64,000 nucleotides of DNA from Herminiimonas sp. KBW02. GTDB lineage: Bacteria > Pseudomonadota > Gammaproteobacteria > Burkholderiales > Burkholderiaceae_D. Below, in pieces: positions 1 through 8,751 of the stretch. Numbering within the stretch: the first letter of the stretch is position 1; each line of letters opens with the position of its first letter. Below the pieces are notes generated by a model that did not search any database, was not told the DNA's origin, and saw nothing but the letters and a program-made list of their open reading frames with translations. The stretch is from assembly GCF_003852535.1 (NCBI RefSeq), contig NZ_QAJP01000004.1, forward strand, positions 606,719-670,718, written 5' to 3'. The position numbers and the translations under genes are program-made.

Positions 1-179
1 AGCTAGTTCCGTTTCCAGCAGAACGTAAAGCCATTGATATTGGTGATTATTACAGTGATTTTAGTCTTATTTCGCGCGAATTGGGATGGGAGCCGAGTGT
101 AGGGCTGGAAGAAGGATTGAAAAAGACCGTGGAGTATTACATGGCGAATAATCAGCATTATTGGGACGCAAGCAAATGA
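1..179 (+). CDS. NAD-dependent nucleotide-sugar epimerase/dehydratase, C-terminal fragment
   Basis: This is the 3' end of a gene that begins before the window; 58 codons remain before the TGA at 177-179. The residues AERKAIDIGDYYSDF followed by LGWEPSVGLEEGL and KKTVEYY match the C-terminal substrate-domain tail of extended short-chain dehydrogenase/reductase sugar epimerases (UDP-glucose 4-epimerase and dTDP-glucose dehydratase relatives). The Rossmann domain and catalytic YxxxK are outside the window, so the exact reaction cannot be told. Its stop overlaps the ATG of the next gene (ATGA at 176-179), which implies translational coupling with the aminotransferase and a shared role in making a modified sugar for the surface polysaccharide. 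Confidence 0.7.
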   Translation, partial: LVPFPAERKAIDIGDYYSDFSLISRELGWEPSVGLEEGLKKTVEYYMANNQHYWDASK

Positions 180-1279
180 TATTGATGAATGACTTTAAGG
201 CAGAGCCGGAAGAAATCCGTGAGGCTATGCTGGCTGCCACCAAGCGTGTGCTCGACTCTGGTTGGTACGTCCTGGGTAAGGAAGTTGAGAGTTTTGAAGC
301 TGAATGGGCGACTCTTTGCGGTGTTGCGCATGGCGTGGGTGTTGGCAATGGCATGGATGCCATCGAGATAGCACTGCGCTCTCTGGATATTGGTGCGGGA
401 GATGAGGTAATCACTACGCCCATGACGGCATTTGCTACTGTGCTCGCAATACTGCGTGCCGGTGCGGTGCCAGTATTGGCAGATATTGATCTGGATACGG
501 CTTTGCTTTCCATCGAAAGTGTGAAGAGATGTATTACGCCTAAAACCAAGGCAGTGATCTTGGTGCATCTCTATGGACAGGTGCGCAATATGCAAGCATG
601 GTCCGACTTATGCAATGAGAAACAGATTGTTCTGATCGAAGATTGTGCTCAGGCGCATCTGGCAAGTTCTGGGGGGCGGGCAGCGGGCTCTTTTGGTCAA
701 GTCGCTGCTTATAGCTTTTATCCGACCAAGAATCTGGGAGGGCCTGGCGATGGCGGAATGCTGGTTACTTCTGATGAGATGATTGGTGCGAGAGCCGGTC
801 GTTTGCGAAATTACGGACAAAGTGTGCGTTATCAGCATCCAGAGTTGGGCATGAATAGTCGCCTGGATGAGGTTCAGGCGGCCATGCTGTCAGCCCGGCT
901 GAAATGGTTGCCTGAATTTACGGAGCGGCGGCGTGAAATAGCCGCGGCTTATCGAAAAGATATATCCAACCCATTAGTAAAAATGTTAAGTGAGCCAGAA
1001 GAGCCAGGTGCTCATGTCTATCACTTGTTTGTTATTACATGTGAGGAGAGGACGCGCTTGCAGGCACATTTGCAATCACAGGGTGTTCAGGCGCTGATTC
1101 ACTATCCGATTTCTATTCATCATCAAGAGCCATGTCTGGATATGGCGCGTGACCCGCTTGGTCTGAAAAATAGTGATTTCCACGCAAATGTCTGCCTCTC
1201 TCTGCCTTGTCATCCGCAAATGTCAGAGGATGATGTTCGCGCAGTAATTAAAGCCGTTAATGCTTTCGCATTAGCTTAA
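176..1279 (+). CDS. DegT/DnrJ/EryC1/StrS-family sugar aminotransferase
   Basis: A 367-residue PLP-dependent aminotransferase of the kind that aminates a keto group on a nucleotide-linked sugar for O-antigen or capsule synthesis. Visible signatures are the N-terminal SGWYVLG, the cofactor-binding Asp in EDCAQAH, and the Schiff-base lysine in SFYPTKNLGGPGDGG, followed by RNYGQ and the C-terminal HVYHLFV and HYP motifs typical of the family. Length is normal for the family. The start at 176 is chosen because it gives an ATGA overlap with the upstream epimerase and leaves the usual short N-terminus; ATG at 185 is possible. The sugar (3-amino or 4-amino) cannot be assigned; the adjacent epimerase fragment probably supplies or modifies the keto substrate. 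Confidence 0.85.
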   Translation: MILMNDFKAEPEEIREAMLAATKRVLDSGWYVLGKEVESFEAEWATLCGVAHGVGVGNGMDAIEIALRSLDIGAGDEVITTPMTAFATVLAILRAGAVPVLADIDLDTALLSIESVKRCITPKTKAVILVHLYGQVRNMQAWSDLCNEKQIVLIEDCAQAHLASSGGRAAGSFGQVAAYSFYPTKNLGGPGDGGMLVTSDEMIGARAGRLRNYGQSVRYQHPELGMNSRLDEVQAAMLSARLKWLPEFTERRREIAAAYRKDISNPLVKMLSEPEEPGAHVYHLFVITCEERTRLQAHLQSQGVQALIHYPISIHHQEPCLDMARDPLGLKNSDFHANVCLSLPCHPQMSEDDVRAVIKAVNAFALA

Positions 1280-1360
1280 ATGTTGAGGAATTTACGTAAT
1301 AAATTTATCAAATGAGATAGATTTTTTGCGGGGTGAGGCAAAAAATATGACAAGAACAAA

Positions 1361-2278
1361 ATGATTTGTCTTAATGCTGAATACAGCACAACCCGCCAGG
1401 TGGTGGGTATACCGGAGGCTAGTCAATCTGGCGTTGCTGCCATTGAAGGCCGCAGATGCTTGCCTCCCAACACCTTGCGTAGCGGTGAAGGCGGGCTGCG
1501 CTTGCAAGGGCACGGGAAGAGTGAAGACGAGCAGTCAGGACCGTTAGTAACGATCATTACCGCTGTTTTTAATGGCGAGAAAACCATAGAGCAGACGATA
1601 TTGAGTGTTATCAGTCAGTCTTACAATAATCTTGAGTACATCATTATTGATGCCGGATCGACAGACGGTACGATTGATATCATCAAAAAATATGAGCACG
1701 CGATCAACTATTGGGTGAGCGAGCCAGATGGTGGTATCTATGATGCGTGGAATAAGGGAGTAGCGCTGGCAAGTGGCACATGGATCGCATTTCTTGGTTC
1801 AGATGACCTCTATCGGGAGGGCGCGGTACAGGCCTATATAGATTTTGTCAGTAGCCGGACTGACCTCGATATCGAATATGTTTCATCGAAAATTAATCTT
1901 ACTAATGATGAAAAGGTGTTGCGCACTGTAGGCTTGCCCTGGAGCTGGGAAATTTTCCGCAAGTACATGAAAGTAGCGCACGTCGGTTCTTTGCACCATA
2001 AAAAGCTATTCGAAAAGTATGGATTATTTGATGACTCATACAGAATTACCGGTGATTACGAATTTTTGTTGCGGCCGGGGCGGCATTTGAATGCTTATTT
2101 CCTGGATGAGATTACGGTCAATATGCATGTGGGCGGTGTCAGTAACGCCGATTCCAGGGTTTTTGAAGAGTCAACAAGAGCAAAGATTTCAACTGGCGGC
2201 AGGAACGTCGTGGCGAGTCAAATAGAAAAATATTGGGCCATACTTAAGTGGAAAATTCGTAGTCAATTGCTCGGCTGA
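1361..2278 (+). CDS. Family 2 glycosyltransferase (GT-A fold)
   Basis: A 305-residue inverting glycosyltransferase that should add one sugar to the lipid-linked polysaccharide unit at the inner face of the cytoplasmic membrane. The GT2 nucleotide-binding start is PLVTIITAVFNG near residue 62. It is followed by IIIDAGSTDGT, SEPDGGIYDAWNKG and the SDD of FLGSDDLY, which replaces the DXD metal motif. About 60 residues precede the GT2 core and include GEGGLRLQG, a stretch that also precedes the core in WcaA-like enzymes as I recall them, so I keep the long N-terminus. An upstream ATG at 1348 is closed after five codons. The ribosome site is weak. The gene is noticeably A+T-richer than the rml genes. 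Donor and acceptor are unknown. Confidence 0.8.
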   Translation: MICLNAEYSTTRQVVGIPEASQSGVAAIEGRRCLPPNTLRSGEGGLRLQGHGKSEDEQSGPLVTIITAVFNGEKTIEQTILSVISQSYNNLEYIIIDAGSTDGTIDIIKKYEHAINYWVSEPDGGIYDAWNKGVALASGTWIAFLGSDDLYREGAVQAYIDFVSSRTDLDIEYVSSKINLTNDEKVLRTVGLPWSWEIFRKYMKVAHVGSLHHKKLFEKYGLFDDSYRITGDYEFLLRPGRHLNAYFLDEITVNMHVGGVSNADSRVFEESTRAKISTGGRNVVASQIEKYWAILKWKIRSQLLG

Positions 2279-2324
2279 TTGAGTCCAGTTTTTCTTGAGG
2301 CCCTGGTTTATCCTAGGCAAGCGC

Positions 2325-3485
2325 ATGCAAAATCAACTTCATGTAGTAAACAGTGCTGCGATGACTTCGGGCGGTGAAGGCCTGGCTGCGCTGCGTTATG
2401 CGCAATCTTTGGCAAAGGCCGGGTGTAACGTGACTTTGCTGGCCAGGCGGATATCTGATCCTGACCAATCCGCGGCACAAATAAGTGAGCGCTTTCATCA
2501 GGAAGCGGTATCGGCTCAAGGCAGTTCATTCGCGGGTTTGTATCGTCAGTACAGACATATATGCCGAACGCTTAAACAAGGACATATAGACCTCGTGCAT
2601 ATCCACGGCATGTGGTCTCCTTTTTTGGCGCTTGCTGCATTTGCCGCTCGTCGCGCAAAAATTCCTGTAGTGATTTCCCCGCATGGTTGCTTGGATGCCT
2701 GGGCACTGCAGTATAAACACAGCAAAAAAATGCTGGCTTTGAGGACCTACCAAGGACACATATTACGCAGTGCTTCTGCATTTATAGCAACTGCAAAACC
2801 AGAGCTGGAAAGTATTCGCCAATTAGGATTGGTGCAACCTGTTGCCATCATTCCCAACGGCGTTGACGTAGAGCCTCGTTCTGAACTTGATGTGATAAAG
2901 AAATCTAAAACGATTCTTTTTTTATCTCGTGTTCATCCGATTAAAGGTTTGCTCGATTTAGTCGAAGCATGGGCTCAAGTAAGAATTCCGGGATGGCGTA
3001 TTGTGATCGCTGGCGGCGATGAAGATGGGTATCGCGCAAAGGTTGAGGCATTGATCGCGGAGCGGGGCTTGCAAGCAGATTTCGAATTTTTAGGTTTTGT
3101 GAATGGCGAGCGTAAACAAGCATGCTTTGATAACGCCGATATTTTTGTGTTACCAACTTATTCTGAAAATTTTGGTATTGCAGTCGCTGAAGCATTGGCA
3201 AATGAGTTGCCGGTAGTCACGACAACAGGGGCGCCGTGGCAGGATTTGGTGACCCATCATTGCGGATGGTGGGTATCCCCCGGAGCGCTGGGCGTAGCGA
3301 GCGCCTTATCCGAGGCTATTAATATGCCATCCGATGATCTGAGGATGATGGGGCAACGAGGCCGAAAACTGGTATTAGAGAAGTATTCGTGGAACACCAT
3401 TGGTACGTCTGCATTGACCGTAAGCAACTGGCTGCTGGATCGCTCTATACCCAAACCAATCGAGGTTGTGGAGTTTCAACGATGA
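2325..3485 (+). CDS. Family 4 glycosyltransferase (GT-B fold)
   Basis: A 386-residue retaining glycosyltransferase. The N-terminal half has the GGEGLAALRYAQSLAKAG loop and VHIHGMWSPF. The C-terminal half has the GT4 signatures FLSRVHPIKGL, IAGGDEDGYR, the FLGFVNGERK strand and, as the EX7E motif, LPTYSENFGIAVAEALA. These bind the nucleotide-sugar donor. The reading frame opens earlier with a TTG at 2295, but the ATG at 2325 starts right at the GT-B N-terminal strand and is preferred. The gene stops 13 bases before the next glycosyltransferase, so the two are co-transcribed. It probably adds a rhamnose or amino-sugar residue; specificity cannot be read from sequence. Confidence 0.85.
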   Translation: MQNQLHVVNSAAMTSGGEGLAALRYAQSLAKAGCNVTLLARRISDPDQSAAQISERFHQEAVSAQGSSFAGLYRQYRHICRTLKQGHIDLVHIHGMWSPFLALAAFAARRAKIPVVISPHGCLDAWALQYKHSKKMLALRTYQGHILRSASAFIATAKPELESIRQLGLVQPVAIIPNGVDVEPRSELDVIKKSKTILFLSRVHPIKGLLDLVEAWAQVRIPGWRIVIAGGDEDGYRAKVEALIAERGLQADFEFLGFVNGERKQACFDNADIFVLPTYSENFGIAVAEALANELPVVTTTGAPWQDLVTHHCGWWVSPGALGVASALSEAINMPSDDLRMMGQRGRKLVLEKYSWNTIGTSALTVSNWLLDRSIPKPIEVVEFQR

Positions 3486-3498
3486 TGATGATAGTTGG

Positions 3499-4728
3499 AT
3501 GAAGATATTAATTGTGAGCCAGTATTTCTGGCCTGAGGGTTTTAGCATCAATGACGTCGCGCGCTCATTGGTCGAGAAGGGTGTGGCAGTGGACGTTCTT
3601 ACTGGCAAACCGAACTATCCTGCGGGCGAAAAATTCGAAGGTTATCGTGGCTTCGGTTTCATGCATGAGACCTGGAAGGGTGTTTCCGTATTCCGGATAC
3701 CTATGGTTGCCAGAGGCGTAGGTGGGGCGCTCAGGCTGGTGATCAATTACTTGTCTTTTGTCATTTCCGGTTTGTTGTTTGGTGCCTTGCTATTGCGTAA
3801 GCAGCGCTATGACGCAATTCTGGTTTATGCCCCATCGCCTATCTTACAGGCGATTCCTGCCATTTTTTTGGGCTGGTTAAAGCGATGCGGTGTGATTGTC
3901 TGGGTGCAGGATTTGTGGCCGGAAAGCCTTTCTGCAACCGGGCATGTCCGGAATGAACGAGTCCTCAAAATGGTCGAGTCGGTGGTTCGGTTCATTTACA
4001 CGCGCAGCGACTTGTTGCTCGCACAGTCAAGGGCCTTTGTGCCTTTGCTTCAAAATCTGGCCGCGGCTACATCTGTTCAGTACTATCCCAATTCGGTAGA
4101 TCCTGCGTTTGCAAATCCGGTATTTGGGGATTTGCCCGATGTGGAGGGGCTAGATGGCAGTTTTTCGGTACTTTTTGCTGGAAATATCGGCACAGTACAG
4201 TCTGTTGAGACGATCGTCGAAGCCGCTTCATTGCTTCAGTCTTATCCTGACATTCATTTAGTGGTTATGGGGGATGGGAGTAAGCGGGAATGGATGTTGC
4301 AGGAACAGAGGCTGCGCGGATTAACGAATTTGCACCTGCCAGGCAGATTCCCGGTCGAAATGATGCCGGGGTTTATGCAAAAAGCCTCCGTTTTATTGGT
4401 GTCACTGACGAATCAGGAGATATTCAAAGCGACAATACCGAATAAAATACAGGCTTATTTGGCGGCAGGCAGGCCTATTGTCGCTTCCCTTAATGGAGAA
4501 GGGGCAAATATAGTTCTGGAGGCCGGGGCTGGATTAGCTGCGCCGGCTGAAGATAGCCAGGCCTTGGCCGACACGATTTTGCGGTTTTATCGTATGAGTC
4601 AGTCTGAGCGTGAAGAGATGGGCGCGTGTGGGCGCCGCTACTATTTGAAGCATTTTGAGCATGATATGTTGATGGGTCAGCTGATTGGACATTTCCGGTC
4701 TGTGAGTGATCTCAAAAAAGAGAAATAA
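3499..4728 (+). CDS. WbuB-like family 4 glycosyltransferase
   Basis: A 409-residue GT4 enzyme. The start MKILIVSQYFWPEGFSIND, the KPNYPAGEKFEGYRG segment, VQDLWPESL, and the donor-site region FAGNIGTVQSVETIVEA with FKATIPNKIQAYLAAGRPI are those of WbuB-type transferases. WbuB of Escherichia coli O26 is assigned as an N-acetyl-L-fucosamine transferase. The position directly in front of genes for a UDP-2-acetamido-2,6-dideoxy-L-hexose supports transfer of that sugar, by analogy with the fnl-wbuB clusters. The frame is open from 3466, but those codons overlap the previous gene and precede the natural first strand, so ATG 3499 is used. The stop is two bases before the next start. Confidence 0.82.
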   Translation: MKILIVSQYFWPEGFSINDVARSLVEKGVAVDVLTGKPNYPAGEKFEGYRGFGFMHETWKGVSVFRIPMVARGVGGALRLVINYLSFVISGLLFGALLLRKQRYDAILVYAPSPILQAIPAIFLGWLKRCGVIVWVQDLWPESLSATGHVRNERVLKMVESVVRFIYTRSDLLLAQSRAFVPLLQNLAAATSVQYYPNSVDPAFANPVFGDLPDVEGLDGSFSVLFAGNIGTVQSVETIVEAASLLQSYPDIHLVVMGDGSKREWMLQEQRLRGLTNLHLPGRFPVEMMPGFMQKASVLLVSLTNQEIFKATIPNKIQAYLAAGRPIVASLNGEGANIVLEAGAGLAAPAEDSQALADTILRFYRMSQSEREEMGACGRRYYLKHFEHDMLMGQLIGHFRSVSDLKKEK

Positions 4729-4730
4729 GA

Positions 4731-5585
4731 ATGAGAATATTGGTGCTGGGCGCAAGTGGCATGCTGGGCAATGCCATGATGCGGATATTAAGTGAGCGCA
4801 GCGATTGGGCGGTGTACGGCACGATTCGTTCGGATAGCTTGAAAAAGTTTTTTCCAGCAGATATCGCTAATAATCTGTTGTCGGGAATTGATGTCGAGCA
4901 GGTTGACTCCTTGTTGCAAGCGTATGCGCAAGTGCGTCCGGATGTCGTTATTAATTGCATCGGCTTGATTAAGAAATTCATGGATGAAGAAGATCCATTG
5001 CATGCAATTTCGGTGAATGCTGCATTGCCGCACAGACTTGCAAAATTATGTGCCGTGTCTGGCGCTCGCCTGGTGCACATGAGTACGGATTGTGTTTTTT
5101 CCGGTGAAAAAGGTAATTACACGGAAGCAGACGTTTCAGATGCCACGGATTTATATGGGAAATCCAAGTTCCTTGGCGAGGTTAACTATCCTCACGCACT
5201 GACATTGCGGACTTCTATCATCGGGCGTGAACTCCAAAGTGCCAACGGCTTGATAGGATGGTTTTTAGCGCAGGACGGAAGCTGCCCAGGATTCCGGAGA
5301 GCTATTTTTTCAGGTTTCCCTACTGTGGTATTGGCGGAAATCGTTCGCGAATTCATTATCCCCAATCCTGATTTGCATGGCCTTTACCATGTGGCGGCGC
5401 AGCCGATATCGAAGTATGAGTTGCTTCGTTTGGTAGCCGATGTGTATGGTAAATCCATCGATATCGTAGCTGATGATGCTTTGGTTATAGATCGTTCACT
5501 GAATGCGGATCGTTTTGCGGAAGTGACAGGATATCGCGCGCCGGATTGGGTGGAGTTAATTAAGCGTATGCACCGTTATAGCTAG
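4731..5585 (+). CDS. RmlD-like SDR reductase for UDP-L-6-deoxy-HexNAc synthesis
   Basis: A 284-residue extended short-chain reductase. The NAD(P) motif is GASGMLG near the N-terminus, the catalytic serine region is STDCVFSGEKG, and the YxxxK pair is YGKSK near residue 140. It resembles RmlD but differs from the true rmlD at 13891. It sits between the WbuB-like transferase and homologues of WbjB and WbjD. In P. aeruginosa O11 and E. coli O26 this slot is held by the larger WbjC/FnlB. In Vibrio cholerae O37 it is held by an RmlD-type protein, WbvR, in a pathway reported to give UDP-L-QuiNAc. From that known difference I infer a C4 reductase in an L-RhaNAc/L-QuiNAc route. The product is not proven. 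Confidence 0.75.
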   Translation: MRILVLGASGMLGNAMMRILSERSDWAVYGTIRSDSLKKFFPADIANNLLSGIDVEQVDSLLQAYAQVRPDVVINCIGLIKKFMDEEDPLHAISVNAALPHRLAKLCAVSGARLVHMSTDCVFSGEKGNYTEADVSDATDLYGKSKFLGEVNYPHALTLRTSIIGRELQSANGLIGWFLAQDGSCPGFRRAIFSGFPTVVLAEIVREFIIPNPDLHGLYHVAAQPISKYELLRLVADVYGKSIDIVADDALVIDRSLNADRFAEVTGYRAPDWVELIKRMHRYS

Positions 5586-5628
5586 TTTGTTGTATTACGC
5601 TTATATCGATAAAAAATAAGGGATTTTC

Positions 5629-6639
5629 ATGTTTGACAATAAAGTATTGATGATTACCGGAGGCACAGGTTCGTTCGGTAACACTGTGCTCAAACGTTTT
5701 TTGGATACGGATGTCCGGGAAATACGCATCTTTAGTCGGGATGAAAAAAAACAGGAAGACATGCGTATTGCCTTGGGTAACGATAAGGTCAAATTTTATA
5801 TCGGGGATGTGCGTGATTACGACAGCCTGAAGCAAGCGATGACAGGTGTCGATTTTATCTTTCATGCAGCTGCGCTCAAGCAAGTCCCATCTTGCGAGTT
5901 TTATCCAATGGAGGCGGTACGTACCAATGTCTTGGGTACTGAAAATGTATTGAACGCTGCTATTGCTTCCAAAGTGAAGAGGGTAGTGGTGTTGAGTACA
6001 GATAAAGCGGTTTATCCGATTAACGCGATGGGTATATCCAAGGCGATGGCGGAGAAGCTGGTTATTGCGAAGTCTCGTACCATCGCTGAGGGCGGGCCGG
6101 TAGTTTGCTCTACACGCTACGGTAATGTCATGGCGTCTCGTGGTTCGGTTATTCCTTTGTTTATTAATCAATTGAAATCCGGTTTGCCAATTACGGTCAC
6201 CGACCCGAATATGACGCGATTCCTGATGTCTTTGGAGGATTCGGTTGATTTGGTGCTCCATGCTTTTGAGCATGCGGAGCAGGGTGATTTGTTTGTGCAA
6301 AAAGCGCCAGCTTCGACAGTCGCTGATCTGGCTCAGGCTTTGCGTGAGTTGTTCCAGTTGGATAATGAGGTCAAAGTCATTGGAACGCGTCACGGCGAAA
6401 AACTCTATGAGTCGCTTATTTCCAGAGAAGAAATGGCGAAAGCAGACGATATGGGACGCTATTACCGTATTCCTGCCGACAATCGCGATCTGAATTACAG
6501 CAAGTATTTTGTCGAAGGGGAATCTCATATATCCGAGCTGGATGATTACACCTCGCACAATACAGAACGCCTGGATGTTCCGGCGATCAAGAAACTTCTA
6601 TTAAATCTGGCCGAGGTCCGTGAGGCACTGAATGCGTAA
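5629..6639 (+). CDS. wbjB: UDP-GlcNAc 4,6-dehydratase / C5-epimerase (WbjB/FnlA/CapE type)
   Basis: A 336-residue SDR enzyme predicted to convert UDP-GlcNAc to the 4-keto-6-deoxy-L-hexose intermediate that starts the L-FucNAc/L-QuiNAc pathway. The nucleotide-binding motif is GGTGSFGN at residues 11-18, with SRDEKKQ deciding the cofactor. It has HAAALKQVP, and STDKAVYPINAMGISK carries a Met in place of the catalytic Tyr, a feature of this dehydratase class. RYGNVMASRGSVIPLF and the C-terminal RHGEKLYESL are also present. Length matches the family. A ribosome site AAGGGA lies upstream of the ATG. The last eight bases overlap the next gene, so the two are coupled. Confidence 0.85.
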   Translation: MFDNKVLMITGGTGSFGNTVLKRFLDTDVREIRIFSRDEKKQEDMRIALGNDKVKFYIGDVRDYDSLKQAMTGVDFIFHAAALKQVPSCEFYPMEAVRTNVLGTENVLNAAIASKVKRVVVLSTDKAVYPINAMGISKAMAEKLVIAKSRTIAEGGPVVCSTRYGNVMASRGSVIPLFINQLKSGLPITVTDPNMTRFLMSLEDSVDLVLHAFEHAEQGDLFVQKAPASTVADLAQALRELFQLDNEVKVIGTRHGEKLYESLISREEMAKADDMGRYYRIPADNRDLNYSKYFVEGESHISELDDYTSHNTERLDVPAIKKLLLNLAEVREALNA

Positions 6640-7756
6640 AGTCATGACCATCGTCGGGACGCGTCCTGAATTGATCAAGATGAGCCGTGTCATTGCTGAG
6701 CTGGAGAAGCATACGCAGCACATACTGGTGCATACCGGTCAGAACTACGATTATGAATTGAACCAGGTTTTTTTTGATGACCTGGAAATCCGCAAGCCGG
6801 ATTATTTTTTGGATGCGGCAGGCAGCAATGCTGCGCAGACGATAGCGCAAGTGATCATGAAGGCGGATGAGGTTTTTGAAATTGAAAAACCGGATGCTCT
6901 GCTACTGTATGGCGATACGAATTCCTGCCTCGCTATTATCCCGGCCAAGCGCCGCAAGATACCGGTCTTCCATATGGAGGCCGGCAATCGTTGTTTTGAC
7001 CAGCGCGTTCCTGAGGAATTGAACCGTAAAGTGCTGGATCACCTGGCCGATATCAATATGGTATTGACCGAACATGCGCGTCGTTACTTGCTGGCGGAAG
7101 GTATCAAGCCTGAGACCATTATCAAGACCGGATCGCATATGCGTGAAGTTCTTGATTTCTATCGTCCGAAGATAGAGCAATCTGATGTTGTTTCTCGTTT
7201 GTCGCTGGAGACACGCAAGTACTTCCTGGTCAGCGCTCATCGGGAAGAGAATGTGGATTCACCGGAAGCGCTGCGGGATTTGCTGGAGACTTTGGACGCC
7301 TTGGTGAAACGGTATGGGTATCCGGTTCTGGTCTCAACGCATCCGCGCACATTCAAGCGTCTGGAAGCCTTAGGTCATGGTCCGCTGGACGAGCGCATCA
7401 TTCTTTCCAAGCCGTTCGGTTTTATTGATTACATCAAATTGCAAATGGACGCTTTTTGCGTATTGTCCGACAGCGGGACAATTACCGAAGAAACTTCCTT
7501 GCTGAATTTGTGTTCGATTACGCTGCGTAATGCGCACGAACGTCCAGAAGGCATGGACGTTGGCACGTTGATCATGTCCGGCTTGAAGGCTGAACGCGTG
7601 ATCGAGGCAATCGACATCGTGACGTCGCAATATACTACTGACCAGGCGCCGGTGTTGCCTGTGTCCGACTATGAAAATCCGTATGTTTCGAAGCAGGTGC
7701 TCAGAGTCGTTGCAAGCTATATCGACTATATCAACCGCGTGGTCTGGTCAAAGTAG
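6632..7756 (+). CDS. wbjD: UDP-HexNAc C2-epimerase, WbjD/FnlC type
   Basis: A 374-residue non-hydrolysing UDP-GlcNAc 2-epimerase family protein. Signatures are the N-terminal VGTRPELIKMS, VHTGQNYD, DTNSCLA, HMEAGNRCFDQRVPEELNRK (active-site region), SAHREENVD, and SDSGTITEE near the nucleotide site. MEAGNRCFD rather than VEAGLRT separates WbjD/FnlC/Cap5G proteins from WecB, and I therefore assign the last step of L-FucNAc or L-QuiNAc nucleotide synthesis (inversion at C2). It overlaps the upstream dehydratase by eight bases. Length is as expected (about 375). Confidence 0.85.
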   Translation: MRKVMTIVGTRPELIKMSRVIAELEKHTQHILVHTGQNYDYELNQVFFDDLEIRKPDYFLDAAGSNAAQTIAQVIMKADEVFEIEKPDALLLYGDTNSCLAIIPAKRRKIPVFHMEAGNRCFDQRVPEELNRKVLDHLADINMVLTEHARRYLLAEGIKPETIIKTGSHMREVLDFYRPKIEQSDVVSRLSLETRKYFLVSAHREENVDSPEALRDLLETLDALVKRYGYPVLVSTHPRTFKRLEALGHGPLDERIILSKPFGFIDYIKLQMDAFCVLSDSGTITEETSLLNLCSITLRNAHERPEGMDVGTLIMSGLKAERVIEAIDIVTSQYTTDQAPVLPVSDYENPYVSKQVLRVVASYIDYINRVVWSK

Positions 7757-7803
7757 CCGCCCTGGGCGCTTGCTTTGCCTCTTCCTATCTGTACGATAAA
7801 ACC

Positions 7804-8742
7804 ATGAATCAGATTCTTGTTACGGGGGCCAATGGTTTTGTCGGTCGCAGTCTGTGCGAAGCTTTGCGTGCTCGCGGCACTTCTTTTATTCCTGTCGTAC
7901 GCAAGAAAAATCATAATAGTGAAATCGCTATTGGTGACTTGCGTGTTGATACCGACTGGGGCATAGCGCTACGTGGCTGTGACGCAGTAATTCATCTGGC
8001 GGCGCGAGTGCATGTGATGAATGACACGACAAGCGACCCCTTGGCGGCATTTCGTGCAGTTAATGTTGATGCGACGCTGAATCTGGCACGTCAGGCGGTG
8101 GCGGCCGGTGTGAAGCGTTTCGTCTTTGTGAGCAGCGTCAAGGTGAACGGTGAGGAAACCGGTGAACATCCGTTTACCGCATTTGATGAAGCGGCGCCGA
8201 CGGATCCGTATGGGCAATCCAAGCTCGAGGCGGAAATTGCGCTGCAAGAGTTAGCGCAAGTAACAGGCCTGGAGTTGGTGATAGTCAGGCCTCCTTTAGT
8301 CTACGGTCCTGGTGTGCGTGCCAACTTCTTGCGTCTGATGCAACTGGTCAGGATTGGATTACCCTTGCCGTTGGGGGCGATCAAGAATCGCAGAAGTATG
8401 GTGGCCGTAGATAATTTGGTGGACTTGCTGATTCTGTGCGCTGGGCATCCTGCTGCTGCAGGCCAGACATTTATGGTGTCCGACGATCACGACGTCAGTG
8501 TGTCCGAGTTACTACGCATGCTAGCTAAGGCCATGCGGAAAAGAAGTATGCTGCTTCCACTCCCGGCGCGCGTATTGAGCGGAGCCGCCGCTGTGTTGGG
8601 CAAATCAGCTGTAGCAAATCGTCTGCTAGGCTCATTGCAGGTTGATATTAAACATACGAAAACAACCTTACAATGGCATCCGCCTGTCAGTATGGATCTG
8701 GCTTTGGAAAAAACCGTCGCCGCTTATCTTGCACGCTCTTAG
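7804..8742 (+). CDS. wbpV: WbpV-like NAD-dependent sugar reductase/epimerase
   Basis: A 312-residue extended SDR protein with the motif TGANGFVG at the N-terminus, HLAARVHVMND, FVSSVKVNGE and the catalytic YGQSK. The pattern, with VRPPLVYGPGV and the conserved IKNRRSMVAVDNLVDL, is that of the WbpV/WbpK group. In P. aeruginosa, WbpV is the 4-ketoreductase that follows WbpM in making UDP-D-QuiNAc, and WbpK the one implicated in UDP-D-FucNAc. WbpM lies two genes downstream here, which supports a D-QuiNAc or D-FucNAc precursor. A UDP-GlcNAc 4-epimerase activity is the main alternative. Confidence 0.75.
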   Translation: MNQILVTGANGFVGRSLCEALRARGTSFIPVVRKKNHNSEIAIGDLRVDTDWGIALRGCDAVIHLAARVHVMNDTTSDPLAAFRAVNVDATLNLARQAVAAGVKRFVFVSSVKVNGEETGEHPFTAFDEAAPTDPYGQSKLEAEIALQELAQVTGLELVIVRPPLVYGPGVRANFLRLMQLVRIGLPLPLGAIKNRRSMVAVDNLVDLLILCAGHPAAAGQTFMVSDDHDVSVSELLRMLAKAMRKRSMLLPLPARVLSGAAAVLGKSAVANRLLGSLQVDIKHTKTTLQWHPPVSMDLALEKTVAAYLARS

Positions 8743-8751
8743 TTGCTTAGT

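Noticed and set aside
1361-1545. The first 60 codons of the GT2 gene as a possible fusion or misread start
   Set aside because: Residues GEGGLRLQG are found ahead of the GT2 core in related WcaA-like proteins, so this is probably a normal N-terminus.
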